From: Gracilariopsis chorda
Taxonomy: Eukaryota > Rhodophyta > Florideophyceae > Gracilariales > Gracilariaceae
NCBI GenBank assembly: GCA_003194525.1
Contig: NBIV01000413.1
Coordinates: forward strand, 1 to 46,374
Direction of reading: 5' to 3'
Length of the DNA: 46,374 nt
The notes below the pieces were generated by a model. That model was not told the DNA's origin, searched no databases, and saw nothing but the letters and a program-made list of their open reading frames with translations. The translations under genes and the position numbers were made by a program. Positions 8,187 to 17,433 of this stretch are shown one piece after another. How positions within the stretch are numbered: the stretch's first letter is position 1; each line of letters starts with the position of its first letter.

Positions 8187-9908
8187 TTATGGTTGGAATG
8201 CTAGTTGCTTCGGGTTGGACCATCCGGGGCGGGAGTGTCGTGTGGCGCTCGACGCGTAGGCTAGCGGGGCTGGGGGAACCCGACCGGGGTTTGCGTAAAA
8301 GGCCGGATCTACCACGGGGGGTGTAACCGTGGACGGCAGTTCCGAGGTTGCCAACGACTGTTCAAGACTGCCAAGATACTGGATGTTATCCGCAAATCCG
8401 GAAGGTGGTCCCGGGTTAGGGAGAGATGCCGAGGAAGCCTCGTTCTCGACGAAGAGAGCCTTCGACGACCGACGCCTCGGGTCTCTCGCTCTGAGGGTGT
8501 CACCCTCAGCCTGCGCGTACTGGACCAGTTCCAGATACGTCGCCTTGCGCTTCTCTTCCCTGTAGCGGGACACCAGTGCCCTGATACCAGGATCTAAACC
8601 ATCCACCAGCATGGAGCAACGCTCAAAAGCGGTAAACACATTTCCACAACGATGAAACGCTTTATTCAAGCGAGTTGAATACGACGTTTCCGTTTCACCA
8701 GGCTTCTGTTTCGTATCGCGAACCGCCACGATGGCTTGAATGATTGCAGTTCCCGTCGCGTACGACCTGAGCAGGTAGTGTACAGCCTCGGGCCAGCACG
8801 TAACACCTCCTTCTGAGGCCCTGGACGAACCCCTGACAGAGTTGTACTGATCTTCAGCCATTCCTGAAAGAAAGTAGGGCAACGCAACGTATGCCTGCGC
8901 CTCACTCATTTCGAGTACGTCTGCTTCCTGCACAAATCCGGCAAGAAAATCCAACACGAGGATCGGATCTTCACCGGAGAACTTCTGCTTAAGCATCGTC
9001 ACATTCATACGACGTATCAGATCCTTCACCCGACCGGTGTCTCTCGAACTTCGAGTGCCCGAAGAGTCTTCCAATCGGTAATAACGATAGGACAACAGCT
9101 TCCTGTAAAGGGGATTCGTCGGTTTCAATTCCTTCAAGCCGAAATGACGGCGACCTTTCTCCCGCGCACGGATTGCTCCATGGGAGGTGTAGGTAGCCCT
9201 CGAACTAGGTTCTTCTCCGCGACGGCGGCCTCTCCCTTCACGCGATGATCTCGAAGACGAGCTACTCGAACTTGTTTCCGAGTCGGAACTTGACGAAACT
9301 TCATAACGATGAACTCTCTTTCCAGGGTGACGGGGGAGGTGACTGGAGCGGTGTTGGGTTGAGATGACCTTCACTTCCTCCTGTCTCGGAGCGTTCAGGT
9401 CTTCTCTGAGCAACGCTTCCAGCGTGTCCATACGTCCGGTTACCCGCATCATATGGGTTTTAACTTCCTCCACGAACTCCCGATATCCTTCTACGAAGGC
9501 AGTCGGAGTACCCAGACACTCCAGAATGGAATTCACATCAGCTCTCAGGAGACGAATATCTCCCGAATAATCCCGAGCCAGGGAGTCACTCCATCGCCGT
9601 TCCAACTCGGTAACTTGCTGCGAGAGGGAGGCGTGGGCCACATTGGCAATGTCGATTCTCGACCTAAGGAGATGGTACTTAGGCGACCCGGGTCTCGGGG
9701 GGACAGCCGACGGCGTTTCGACCACCGGAGATGGCGTAGTGGCCACAGCTGTCAAGGCTCGAGGCACCGAGGTTGCCGATGGGATTCCTTGGGATTCCAG
9801 ACCGACGGCATTGGTAAGTAGTTGTTCCGGAACGGACCTTCGTGATCTCGCCGCTGCGGCGTTCCGTTGCGGACCATTCCTGGGGGAACTCGGAGCTGTG
9901 GGCAGCAT
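8187..9908 (-). CDS. gag: gag polyprotein of the chromovirus
   Basis: The frame has 573 residues from ATG 9908. Residues 1-85 are Ser/Pro/Ala-rich. A coiled-coil-like segment (ANVAHASLSQQVTELERRW) lies near 95, and a Ser/Arg-rich stretch (SSSSDSETSSSSSSSRSSR) near 210. A capsid-like helical region of about residues 290-470 contains LKQKFSGEDPILVLDFLAGF, YVALPYFLSGMAEDQY and FHRCGNVFTAFERCSMLVDGL, typical of Ty3 Gag. The frame ends at TAA 8187, just before the in-frame zinc knuckle, so the product as written lacks its RNA-binding domain. Gag forms the particle in which reverse transcription occurs. Confidence 0.88.
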   Translation of the reverse strand: MLPTAPSSPRNGPQRNAAAARSRRSVPEQLLTNAVGLESQGIPSATSVPRALTAVATTPSPVVETPSAVPPRPGSPKYHLLRSRIDIANVAHASLSQQVTELERRWSDSLARDYSGDIRLLRADVNSILECLGTPTAFVEGYREFVEEVKTHMMRVTGRMDTLEALLREDLNAPRQEEVKVISTQHRSSHLPRHPGKRVHRYEVSSSSDSETSSSSSSSRSSREGRGRRRGEEPSSRATYTSHGAIRAREKGRRHFGLKELKPTNPLYRKLLSYRYYRLEDSSGTRSSRDTGRVKDLIRRMNVTMLKQKFSGEDPILVLDFLAGFVQEADVLEMSEAQAYVALPYFLSGMAEDQYNSVRGSSRASEGGVTCWPEAVHYLLRSYATGTAIIQAIVAVRDTKQKPGETETSYSTRLNKAFHRCGNVFTAFERCSMLVDGLDPGIRALVSRYREEKRKATYLELVQYAQAEGDTLRARDPRRRSSKALFVENEASSASLPNPGPPSGFADNIQYLGSLEQSLATSELPSTVTPPVVDPAFYANPGRVPPAPLAYASSATRHSRPGWSNPKQLAFQP

Positions 9909-10387
9909 ACTGCAGATAGCTGTCCACGGCTTACTTCACCAGTCCCACGGCTTGGGAATATCAACGAATGAGCAAAAAGGGATAAAAGGGAAAAGGGGAA
10001 GCGGACTTCCGACAGGCCGGAATGAAAGCCAACCCCGTTCTAGGTCGGGAGACCACTTGTGGTGCAATCCCGGTGTGGGAAAGGCACCCAAGGCAGCTCG
10101 AAGCCTTGCTCTCTTGGAGAGGTAGGCCCAGCTGGGTAGAGCCCTCCGTGTCCCGTATGACGGGTGTAACTCCGTCGGGAGCCTGGATGTACCTCGGAGG
10201 TTTAGGGGTTAGAACGGGTCGGAACCACGGCTGGTCCGGAAGTAGCCTGCGAACAGGGGAATAAAAGAGGGAAAGGGACCACCCGACGGGGGCGTGCGGA
10301 AAGCGGGAACAAACCCCGGAGGGGGGGTGCCGATACACACACACGAACACGCACCGCGCGGCGGTTAGGGGATATGAGGGGAAGGGA
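9909..10387 (-). other. 5' leader of the chromovirus
   Basis: This is the untranslated stretch between the 5' LTR and the gag ATG. It is purine/G-rich on the plus strand near 10255-10330. It shows no credible gene. A tRNA-complementary primer-binding site was looked for next to the LTR and not found, so priming may be of another kind or the LTR edge is misplaced. Confidence 0.5.
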
Positions 10388-10971
10388 TGATCTCACGGTC
10401 TCACGACACACGTCGGTAATATCAATACCCAAAACTGGGGCGGAGATAGGGCCTGTACGGGCGGTCACACGACAACAATGAATACCACGAGTGGTCACAA
10501 CCCACTGGGTACGACGAGCACGGTCTCCTCGGTGGTGCGAGTCGGGTGAAGCTATCGGGCAAGCGGTGTACCTCCGCGAGGAGTTAGACACTTCGCATGG
10601 CGAATAGAGTCAGAGCCGAACTCTTGTTACCTTTCTTGGTGAGCTCGCCGCCGTGCGGCCGACGCTCAAGTACTAGCTCAGTGCAGTACAGTAGGTAGTG
10701 CACTAGCCTAAGTAAAATTAACCCCTAAACTATACTAAAATAAGTAGCCGTTTTGGGCCTCCTGGCCGGGGCTGTAGCCACGTGTCCACCACCCTTGCCA
10801 GGCAAGTACCACAAAATATGAATGTTCCCATAACCACCCTGGGTAACCCGACCGCTAATTAGCCCTGTAAACGGGGGCTAAAATTCATGCATCCCGCTTC
10901 ATCGCTCGCACCGAGTACACCTCAGATATGAGTTTCACCATCGCCCGTACGCGGGAATGTATTGCACTACA
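10388..10971 (-). repeat. 5' LTR of the chromovirus
   Basis: The homology with the left copy covers 10408-10972. The full LTR probably extends to about 10388, where a plus-strand TG would give the expected CA end in minus orientation; this outer limit is a guess, because the left copy is cut by the window. The 3'-ACA end at 10969-10971 abuts Copia integrase sequence. No clear tRNA primer-binding site starting TGG is seen just inside the LTR. The ATG at 10928 lies in the LTR and only accidentally opens the Copia frame. Confidence 0.85.
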
Positions 10972-12817
10972 CGCTATTCCTGGACACTTCGTGGGGATGC
11001 AAAGCCCGCGGACACTGTATAGGATATACATCCCATCCATGGGAAAGGTAATAAAGTGCCGCGAGGCAGATTTCAAGGTTACCAAGGAGTCCCTCCCTTC
11101 AATCAAAGACCTTATGGACTTCTCGTCTCTCAGACGATACGAAGCCGAGAAAATTATGGGTGAAGAAGATGAAGACCATCTAGACGCTTCTCTTGCTCAT
11201 TGCCTTATCGCACACTCACGCTCCAAAGACCTCGGGGATGATGGCAGAGTCCCCAAGAGCTTTGAAGAAGCCAGAGTGATGCCAGGATGGGCAGAAGCAA
11301 TCGACAGAGAGTACGATGCGTTGGTGGAAAGAGGAACTTGGAAGCTGATCGATAGAGAACCTGGCATGAAACCATTGCCATTCTTATGGAGGTTCTTAGC
11401 AAAATTATTAAGCTCCGACCCTCCGCGTATCCTTCCAAAAGCGCGTTGCGTAGCACGGGGCGACCTGCAACGCCCGTACTTGGATTACGACCCAGACAAC
11501 TTGTACGCCCCGGTTGCCCGTCTTGAAACCATTCGTCTTTTGTTGGCAAAGGCCGCATCTCAGGGCCTGATACTAGAGACTATGGATATTAGCAATGCAT
11601 ACCAGTACGGTGATCTAGACGAGCCTCTAATCATGGAACAACCCCAAAACGCATCTGGTTCCTCATTTATTCCTGGAAAGGTATGCTTGCTTCTAAAGTC
11701 AATATACGGCGCAAAACAAGCCGGTCAAATATGGGTATCTCTCATGCACAATGAGCTATTGCGCTTGGGATTCAAGCAGTTGAGCACCGATAGCCGACTA
11801 TATATATACAAGTCCAACAGCGGAACCTTGGCCATCGTAGTGGTCGTTGATGACTTACTGACATCTTGTAACTCCCGGTCTCTTCTGGAAGACTTCAAGA
11901 CAGAGATGCAGAACCTCTTTAAGGTTAAGGTCCTTGGAGAGGCGAAACGTTTCGTTGGATTTGACATAACGAGGGACAAGAACGGAATAAAGGTACAACA
12001 GAGCAGGTATATTGACAAGATACTGCTGGAAAATGGTCTGGTTAACTCCAACGTTGTTCGAACTCCATTGCCGTCACAATGCCACATCACAGCTCGTCGA
12101 GAGGACGAACGGCGTATTCCATCAGGCGTACATGACCGCTACCGGAAACTGGTAGGAAGTTTGATGTACTTAGCCGTCTCATCGAGGCCAGACATCATGT
12201 TTGCCGCTTCAATGCTGGCAAGGCAGGTCCATGATCCATGCATGAGGCATGTTGGGCATGAAAAAAGAGTACTGAGATACTTGAAGGGTACAAAGGGTCT
12301 TTGCTTGTTCTTTCCCCCTAAGAACACAGCACCAATGGAGGCATACTGTGACTCAGATTGGGCCGGTTGTCGTGAGACGAGAAAGTCTACGACAGGATTA
12401 TTAATAAAGGTGAACGAAGCACCTGTAATGTGGACGACCAAGAAGCAAACTCTTGTTGCTCTGTCGTCTGGAGAGGCGGAGTACATTGCACTGTCATATT
12501 GTGGAAAAACACTAATGTGGTTGCGTAGAATATTCTGGGAACTACGCAACGAATCAGTCCTGGAGGATGAACCTCAAATGTACCCTATATCCATAGCGGA
12601 CAGTTCGACTGCTTTGTCGATCGTGAAGAGTCCGAAGGTCTCGGAAAGGAACAAGCATATTGCTCTAAAACATCACTACATAAAAGAGCTGCTGGAGACC
12701 AAGTTAATTGACGTGAAGTCAATAAGGACTGATGTGCAAGCTGCCGACATATTTACTAAGCCTGTTGTCTTTGACAAGCTCAGGAGACTGACATTACTTT
12801 GTGGCTTGACAAAGTAG
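10972..12817 (+). pseudogene. pol: Copia pol, 3' half: integrase tail, RT, RNase H
   Basis: The open frame runs from 10928, but its first 15 codons are LTR sequence of the inserted chromovirus. Real Copia sequence begins at 10972 in the C-terminal integrase region (GHFVGMQSPRTLYRIYIPS ... KVIKCREADF). RT follows with MPGWAEAIDREYDALVERGTW, LETMDISNAYQYGDLDEP, LLKSIYGAKQAGQIW and the catalytic IVVVVDDLL. The C-terminal RNase H holds EAYCDSDWAGCRETRKSTTG, LVALSSGEAEYIAL and a closing ADIFTKPV. The frame is intact to its stop at 12817. Gag, protease and the integrase core must lie upstream of the window, beyond the nested element, so the copy is split and cannot work as a unit. Confidence 0.94.
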
Positions 12818-13084
12818 TATTGCTACTTGTAAGTATTATCTGAATATGTTGATTTCTAACTAACCTTGCTTGTATACTTCCAAGTTTTGTTTTGAAAGTA
12901 GATTCTTATATTTCATGGTGATTAGTATTGGATGTAGTAAGAGTATCATACCTTTTCCTAGACTGCAGATTTTTCCTATAAGGTTTTGCTGTGGTACAGG
13001 TTTTTAATGGTGGTTACTATGCTTCATAATCATAGAGTAGATTAGTCGCAATCTGCGCCGAATGACTTGCTTGCCAGGGACGGT
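12818..13084 (+). other. AT-rich tail of the Copia element
   Basis: The sequence is noticeably more AT-rich than its surroundings and follows the Copia stop. It probably holds the 3' untranslated region and perhaps part of the 3' LTR, but no polypurine tract or LTR boundary can be fixed, because no second LTR lies in the window. It ends where the LINE-derived inverted repeat begins. Confidence 0.4.
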
Positions 13085-13221
13085 GTGAATGGAGACACGC
13101 TGGCCACCAGTTGGGACGTGGTTTACAGTCCACTTGTCCCGACTGGAGGCACCAAATAAATGACCTCACTGATCTGCCTTCACCAGCATGATGGGAGGAG
13201 GGAGACAGTGGAAAAGACACA
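13085..13221 (-). repeat. Inverted copy of the LINE 5' region (left arm)
   Basis: This 137-bp segment is the reverse complement of 13381-13517 with about 3 mismatches. It is a second head-to-head copy of the beginning of the adjacent non-LTR element, cut off at its far side where it meets the Copia tail. A 159-bp spacer separates the arms. Confidence 0.85.
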
Positions 13222-13410
13222 AAGCTAGAAACAGCTACAAAACCAACCCCAACGCAGCTAACACCGCTCGATCGACGACACGAGCCAACGAAACCGCCGC
13301 CAATGGGAGTCCGACGCTAAATTAATGGACGTGAGATTACAGAACGTGGAGCGTTTCCAATGTAGCTGTGTCTTGCTTTTTGTCTTCTCCACTGTCTCCC
13401 TCCTCCCATC

Positions 13411-14158
13411 ATGCTGGTGAAGGCAGATCAGCGAGGTCATTTATTTGGTGCCTCCAGTCGGGACGAGTGGACTGTAAACCACGTCCCAACTGGTGGCCAG
13501 CGTGTCTCCATTCACATCCAAGCTCCGGAAGAAGCGGCAGCTACGCTGTCACGCATTATGCACGTGCACCGACTTGATGCGTTGGTGCTGACTGAGACCT
13601 GGCTACCACATAATGCCACCATACGTTTGCCGGAAATGGAATGCTACCTGAGTGACGCTCCACACGTTCCCAACGCAAACCGACACCAGGGAGGCGTTTT
13701 GATCTGTGTACGTGCGCCGCTGTCGGTACGTGGGGTCAAAAGTGTATGCATGCCAACCTACCAGTCGGTGACCGTTAGGTGTTAAGGGTTATATGCCAGC
13801 CCGCGCAACACACCTCTCCGCCGTTTGCGGGGGGGCCTCCATCATCGCACGCGATTTTAACGCCCGATATACGGACTGGGACCGCAAGAACACCCCTCAA
13901 CGTACCGCGCTGCGGCACTTCATTATCAGACAACACTACCGCACGGCGATACCGACGAAGCCCACTTTCCAAACGACGCGAGGTGCAAGCACCGTAGATT
14001 TCTCGGTATGTCGGGGCCTCGACACCGTCTGCTGCTCAATCCGGCATGGGTCTTGGGACAAAACGACACACCACCGTCTGGTAGTTACCCGCTATAAGCG
14101 CAGATCCGTGGGAAGCCTACGCATCCCCCGCACAGTTATGGACAGTAAGTCAGTCTAG
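13411..14158 (+). pseudogene. LINE APE-like endonuclease, frameshifted
   Basis: The first frame (13411-13785) contains LDALVLTETWL, the conserved Glu-bearing motif of apurinic-type endonucleases. After a frame change near 13785 a second frame (13793-14158) carries IIARDFNARYTDWD, GASTVDFSV and THHRLVV, which match the downstream catalytic motifs (Asp/Asn, Thr/Asp and His). In an active LINE this domain nicks target DNA. One break near the sequence GTTAGGTGTTAAGG prevents a single product. Confidence 0.8.
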
Positions 14159-14486
14159 AGACAGGTTGCACCGCACTATGCGCAACAGCTGCCCAAGCTG
14201 ACATACCAAGCGGTGGGAGTGCAGTCCCCGGAAGAACTCGAACAACTGATGGCGCTGGTCCTGAAGAAAACCACCCAACCATGGTTGCCTCACGTCCGCA
14301 ACAAGCCTCCACGCTTCCGCCCAGGCTGGAACCTCAAGCTGGATAAAAAGTCCAGGCACAAGCGTACCCTACTCCAACAGGCGGCAAAACGCAACGACCC
14401 CACCGTCAGGGGCGGAGGCCAGTGCGCTCGACAAAGAGATCAAGCGCACCTTCCGTAGAAACAAACGCAGCCTACTAAGGCGAGCC
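14159..14486 (+). pseudogene. LINE linker between endonuclease and RT
   Basis: The stretch is coding-like in a frame other than either neighbour: VQSPEELEQLMALVLKKTT and KPPRFRPGWNLKLDKKSR (about 14213-14458), typical of the linker before RT in LINE ORF2. A stop ends it at 14458, just before the RT frame opens. Confidence 0.6.
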
Positions 14487-15690
14487 ATGTCTGACATGGC
14501 CAAAGAGGAACAAGTGGAGTCTGTGGTCCGACTGAATCAGATATTGGCCCGTTTTGGCCTCACAGTAGAGAACTCTGGAACCGCCCAAGTTGACCCTCGA
14601 GCTTTCACTAACTACCTTTCATCTACTCAACGTGACGATGCTGCCATACAGGTTGAGCCTTTTTACCCGATATCCGAACTCCAGGAAGAGATCAAGAAAA
14701 CCATCAACAGAGGAAAGAGGGGCAGAGCTCCAGGTGAAGACGGAGTGACTGTAGAAATGATGCAGCTCCACCCAGAAGGTTTCGGAAGCCTGTCGTTTGA
14801 AGTCTGGGCAGCAGTGGGAAGGGTTGAATATGTGCCACGGACGCTACGAGAAGGAGTGGTAGCCCCGCTCCTAAAGAAAGGAGATCCAACCAAGGTGGAG
14901 AACTATAGACCAATCATGTTGTTGTCTCATATGCGGAAAGCGATATCCGCCGTAATCAACGCGATCATCACAAAACACTGCGTCTTCCACCCGAATCAGT
15001 GGGGATTCCAGAAGAAAGTCGGCACCGAATTTGCCATTTTACACGCGAACGAGGCAGTATGTTCAGGAAAGAACCAAGTGGCCGTCTTAGACCTGAGGAG
15101 GGCCTACGACACAGTACCGAGGGCGAAACTCGTCGAACTCTGCAGACAGCGTCTAGGATGTTCAACAGCGGTCATGATCATACCCCTGCTCGCGCCGATG
15201 CAGGTTAGTACTAAGGGCCAACGGGCTGAAGATCTCTCTGCCACATTTGTCTGTGGGGTACGGCAGGGCGACGCCATTAGTCCCACACTCTACAACCTGT
15301 TTATGGATACCCTTTTGGTCAGGGTTGGTGAGAAGTACCCAGATGGGATCTCATGCTACTGCGACGATACTACAGGCATGGCGGATTCAACGACTACACT
15401 GCAAGGCATACTGGACGAAGTCCAGGCGTGGGCGGAAGAAAACGGTATGAGACGGGACTCAGATAAGAGCGTGGCGATGACAGACCAACCAGGGTTGTCG
15501 TTAAATGGAGTTAAGCTCAGGAGTGTCAGTGAGGCGCAATACCTAGGAGTGACACTAACGAGGAAAAGAGTAAGGGATGACAAGTTCAGGAGCAGTGTTA
15601 AGGCAGCAAGTTTCATCTTGCACAAACTCTCATCAGCGCTAAGGGGCTTCCCTCTATCGCCGCTTCACAAGTACAGGCTTTTCAGGTCGC
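14487..15690 (+). pseudogene. LINE reverse transcriptase, 3'-truncated
   Basis: The frame begins MSDMAKEEQVESVVRLNQIL. RT motifs follow: GKRGRAPGEDGVTVEMMQLH, GVVAPLLKKGDPTKVENYRPI, NQWGFQKKVGTEFAILHANE, VAVLDLRRAYDTV, the GVRQGDAISPTLYNLFMD box and the catalytic ISCYCDDTTGMA (F/YxDD type, here YCDD). The thumb follows to LSPLHKYRLFRS. The remaining codons to 15794 (QKFCSDSACMG...) belong to other sequence read in an accidental frame. The RNase H or zinc-knuckle tail of the family is missing. Confidence 0.88.
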
Positions 15691-15985
15691 AGAAATTTTG
15701 TTCGGATTCCGCTTGCATGGGCTTTGCTTCAAGTTTCGGAAGGGAAGGTTCAAGTCTTGAATATGCTTCTGTTGGATATCGAATATGGTCTTAGTAGCCT
15801 CAGCAAGCACCTTCTCAGTTTGCGATTGTAGCTGAACTCGCAAGGCTTCCTTGCTTGCTAGAAACTTTGACCCAACGTGCTTCATGCTTTCGTCACACAT
15901 ACAGCCATTTTTCTTTTTGTCATGTACCGAAAAGCGGCGTTGATTTCCAAGATCTTCTTTGAGTGACTTTACTTCATACCAATTG
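15682..15985 (-). pseudogene. Fragment of a coiled-coil protein gene
   Basis: An open minus-strand frame of about 100 codons contains YEVKSLKEDLGNQ and LQSQTEKVLAEATKTIFDIQQ, with heptad-like spacing of Leu, Val and Ile. It has no convincing start. The last codons run into LINE sequence, so both ends are junctions. I do not recognise the parent gene. The fragment joins the amylase fragment at about 15985. Confidence 0.4.
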
Positions 15986-16478
15986 CGCCAATTACTTCTT
16001 GAAAGATATACACGGGCTTGTGAAACTTGGCGATGATAGCAGCAATGTCATCAGAGGGCATATGCTTTGCGGTATCGATACGAAAGCCCTTGACACCTAG
16101 ACTAATTAGGTCATTCATATACCCTGCAATCCTATTACGAACGTATTCAGATTCAGTCTTCAAATCGTTCAAACCGACCAAGTCACAGTTCTGCACGTCG
16201 AAACCATTATTGTAGTTGATGGGCGTGACACAGCTATAGAAATCATTCGGAGAGTACGGAACATCTGGGAAGTTACGATCCAAAGCAGCCATATGATTAA
16301 TGATCGCATCCACATAGATGTCGACGCCTACCTTGGCGCAGCGCTGCACCATGGATTGAAACTGAGATCTTGTACCACTTTTGCCCTCCACAGCACAGCT
16401 GAGCGGCTGATAACGGGACCACCAATCTGGACGATTAACGGACATTTGCGGCGGGGATAAAGGCACAGCTGGGATGAT
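15969..16478 (-). pseudogene. Alpha-amylase (GH13) fragment
   Basis: About 165 codons match the central part of a GH13 alpha-amylase catalytic barrel: PLSPPQ...WWSRYQPLS, then region I (VDIYVDAIINHMA), then region II (VKGFRIDTAKHM, with the nucleophile Asp and its Arg and Lys/His neighbours), then the start of region III (YIFQEVI, with the acid Glu). The family usually has 400-500 residues, so the N-terminal strands and everything after region III are missing. A TAA lies in frame just before IIPAVPLSPPQ, and the sequence departs from the family directly after QEVI. It is a relic inserted between other fragments. Confidence 0.8.
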
Positions 16479-16797
16479 TTAGCAACTAAATAGAACGAGT
16501 AACTGGAAATGTGTTCAGAAGTTAACTGTTGCTGCCACCAGGCTGCGCGCTTCAATCCTCTTGTGCTCACAACACAGATATTGCAGGTGAAACAAGCTCG
16601 AAAATTACGTACTACATCTTCCCTGCATCTGCTGCGCTCTTCAAGATTCTTGTGCGTACATCACCTTTTAGTAGCAAAGAGTACAGTATTCTCCTGATCA
16701 CCATCCGAGTAGAGCTCGTCGTGGCCTGTTGCTGACAGCCTCCTCATAGTCGGCGCCCGTGTGCGCGCCGTCCGGGTCGTAGTAGCCGCACGCGAGC
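16479..16797. other. No gene seen
   Basis: Short frames on both strands show no recognisable protein. The stretch probably contains more junctions between unrelated fragments. Confidence 0.4.
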
Positions 16798-16872
16798 GCT
16801 TTGTACGACGTGGTCGTCATTGGGGCCGGTCCAGCCGAGCTCTCTCGGCGGCTGCGCTTGGCTAGCGCGTGC
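16798..16872 (+). pseudogene. Scrap of an FAD/NAD(P)-binding enzyme
   Basis: The codons give ALYDVVVIGAGPAELSRRLRLA. This is the N-terminal beta-alpha-beta dinucleotide-binding motif of flavin monooxygenases and related oxidoreductases (YDVVVIGAGPAGL type), with Glu in place of the last motif Gly. The similarity stops after about 25 residues on both sides. Chance is unlikely for so exact a motif, but the parent gene cannot be named. Confidence 0.5.
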
Positions 16873-17076
16873 TGCACGTCTATTGCACCGATGCCGCTGT
16901 ACACCATGTCGTTCACGTGTTCTACAGATATGATGTTGAGATTAAGAGTGGATCGGATTACGGGTAGTTTCAATTGCTCTGCGACACTCTGGGAGAAAGG
17001 ATGACCGCACTATTAGCAACCTGAACACAAATGATACAAAACACACTTACCTTCTCTAGCAACATCAGAAAGAGCG

Positions 17077-17123
17077 GAATCGGTTTCGGTGTTCACCCAT
17101 GAAGTGAACACCGAAACCGATTC
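17077..17123. repeat. Perfect hairpin, 20-bp arms
   Basis: Arm 17077-17096 is the exact reverse complement of 17104-17123, with loop CCATGAA. The arm ends in GGTGTTCAC, a motif shared with the next hairpin. No gene covers it. Confidence 0.9.
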
Positions 17124-17167
17124 ACCGAATGTGATCGCTGTCACAACGGCGGCGCGCTGCGAGCGCA

Positions 17168-17230
17168 CGGCTGAACACGTGGAACTTCCATGTGTTCACT
17201 GAACACATGGAAGTTCCACGTGTTCAGCCG
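17168..17230. repeat. Perfect 63-nt palindrome, 31-bp arms and 1-nt loop
   Basis: Arm 17168-17198 pairs without mismatch with 17200-17230 around a single C at 17199. The arms begin CGGCTGAACACGTGG. A further partial copy (CTGTTCAGCCG) follows at about 17235. The nearest repeated word, GTGTTCA/TGAACAC, also occurs in the hairpin at 17077. Confidence 0.92.
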
Positions 17231-17433
17231 CACACTGTTCAGCCGTAAGCCCTACACTGTACTTTCGACGAGGCCGATTTGCTTCAAGACCGAATACCAA
17301 GGGTAGGCCGGCAACCCCACGATTGGCTTGGCGGCACTCGAACCGAATCTTTCTCACGCCCTTCAACCGTTTTGAGCTACGACTCCTGTCGTAGGGTGCG
17401 ACTGGGACTAATCGCTAACCCGCATAATCATTT
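17231..17433. other. No gene seen
   Basis: On the minus strand GGTTCGAGTGCC near 17335 recalls a tRNA T-arm, but no acceptor stem or D-arm fits around it. Nothing else is supported. Confidence 0.4.

Larger units (their letters stand above)
1..10971 (-). mobile_element. Ty3/Gypsy chromovirus, nested in a Copia element
   Basis: This is a complete LTR retrotransposon read on the minus strand. In element order it has the right-hand 5' LTR (about 10408-10971), a leader, gag (9908-8187), a CCHC knuckle frame (8168-7866), protease-RT (7863 to about 6340), the rest of RT with RNase H and integrase (to 3782), a chromodomain frame (3407-2607), an antisense frame on the plus strand (733-2438), a polypurine tract and the 3' LTR (1-558). 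The two LTRs differ by only 3 substitutions and 5 small indels, so the insertion is recent. The chromodomain and the integrase GPY-like motif mark a chromovirus. The right LTR is fused directly to Copia integrase sequence, so the element landed inside Copia pol. The outer edge of the left LTR and the target-site duplication lie outside the window. Confidence 0.93.
13381..15690 (+). mobile_element. Non-LTR (LINE-type) retrotransposon, truncated and frame-broken
   Basis: The element shows an APE-type endonuclease followed by a reverse transcriptase in one orientation, the usual ORF2 order of a LINE. The 5' end is duplicated in inverse orientation. The 3' part after the RT thumb is missing: at about 15690 the sequence changes to an unrelated coiled-coil fragment. 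At least two frame breaks lie in the endonuclease/linker region. No poly-A tail is present. The copy is dead. Confidence 0.88.

Noticed and set aside
10928..10971. ATG 10928 as the start of the Copia protein
   Set aside because: These codons lie in the LTR of the nested chromovirus and appear identically at 515-558, where no Copia gene follows.
17300..17390. tRNA-like sequence on the minus strand (GGTTCGAGTGCC)
   Set aside because: Only the T-arm resembles a tRNA. No matching acceptor stem, D-arm or anticodon arm can be drawn around it.
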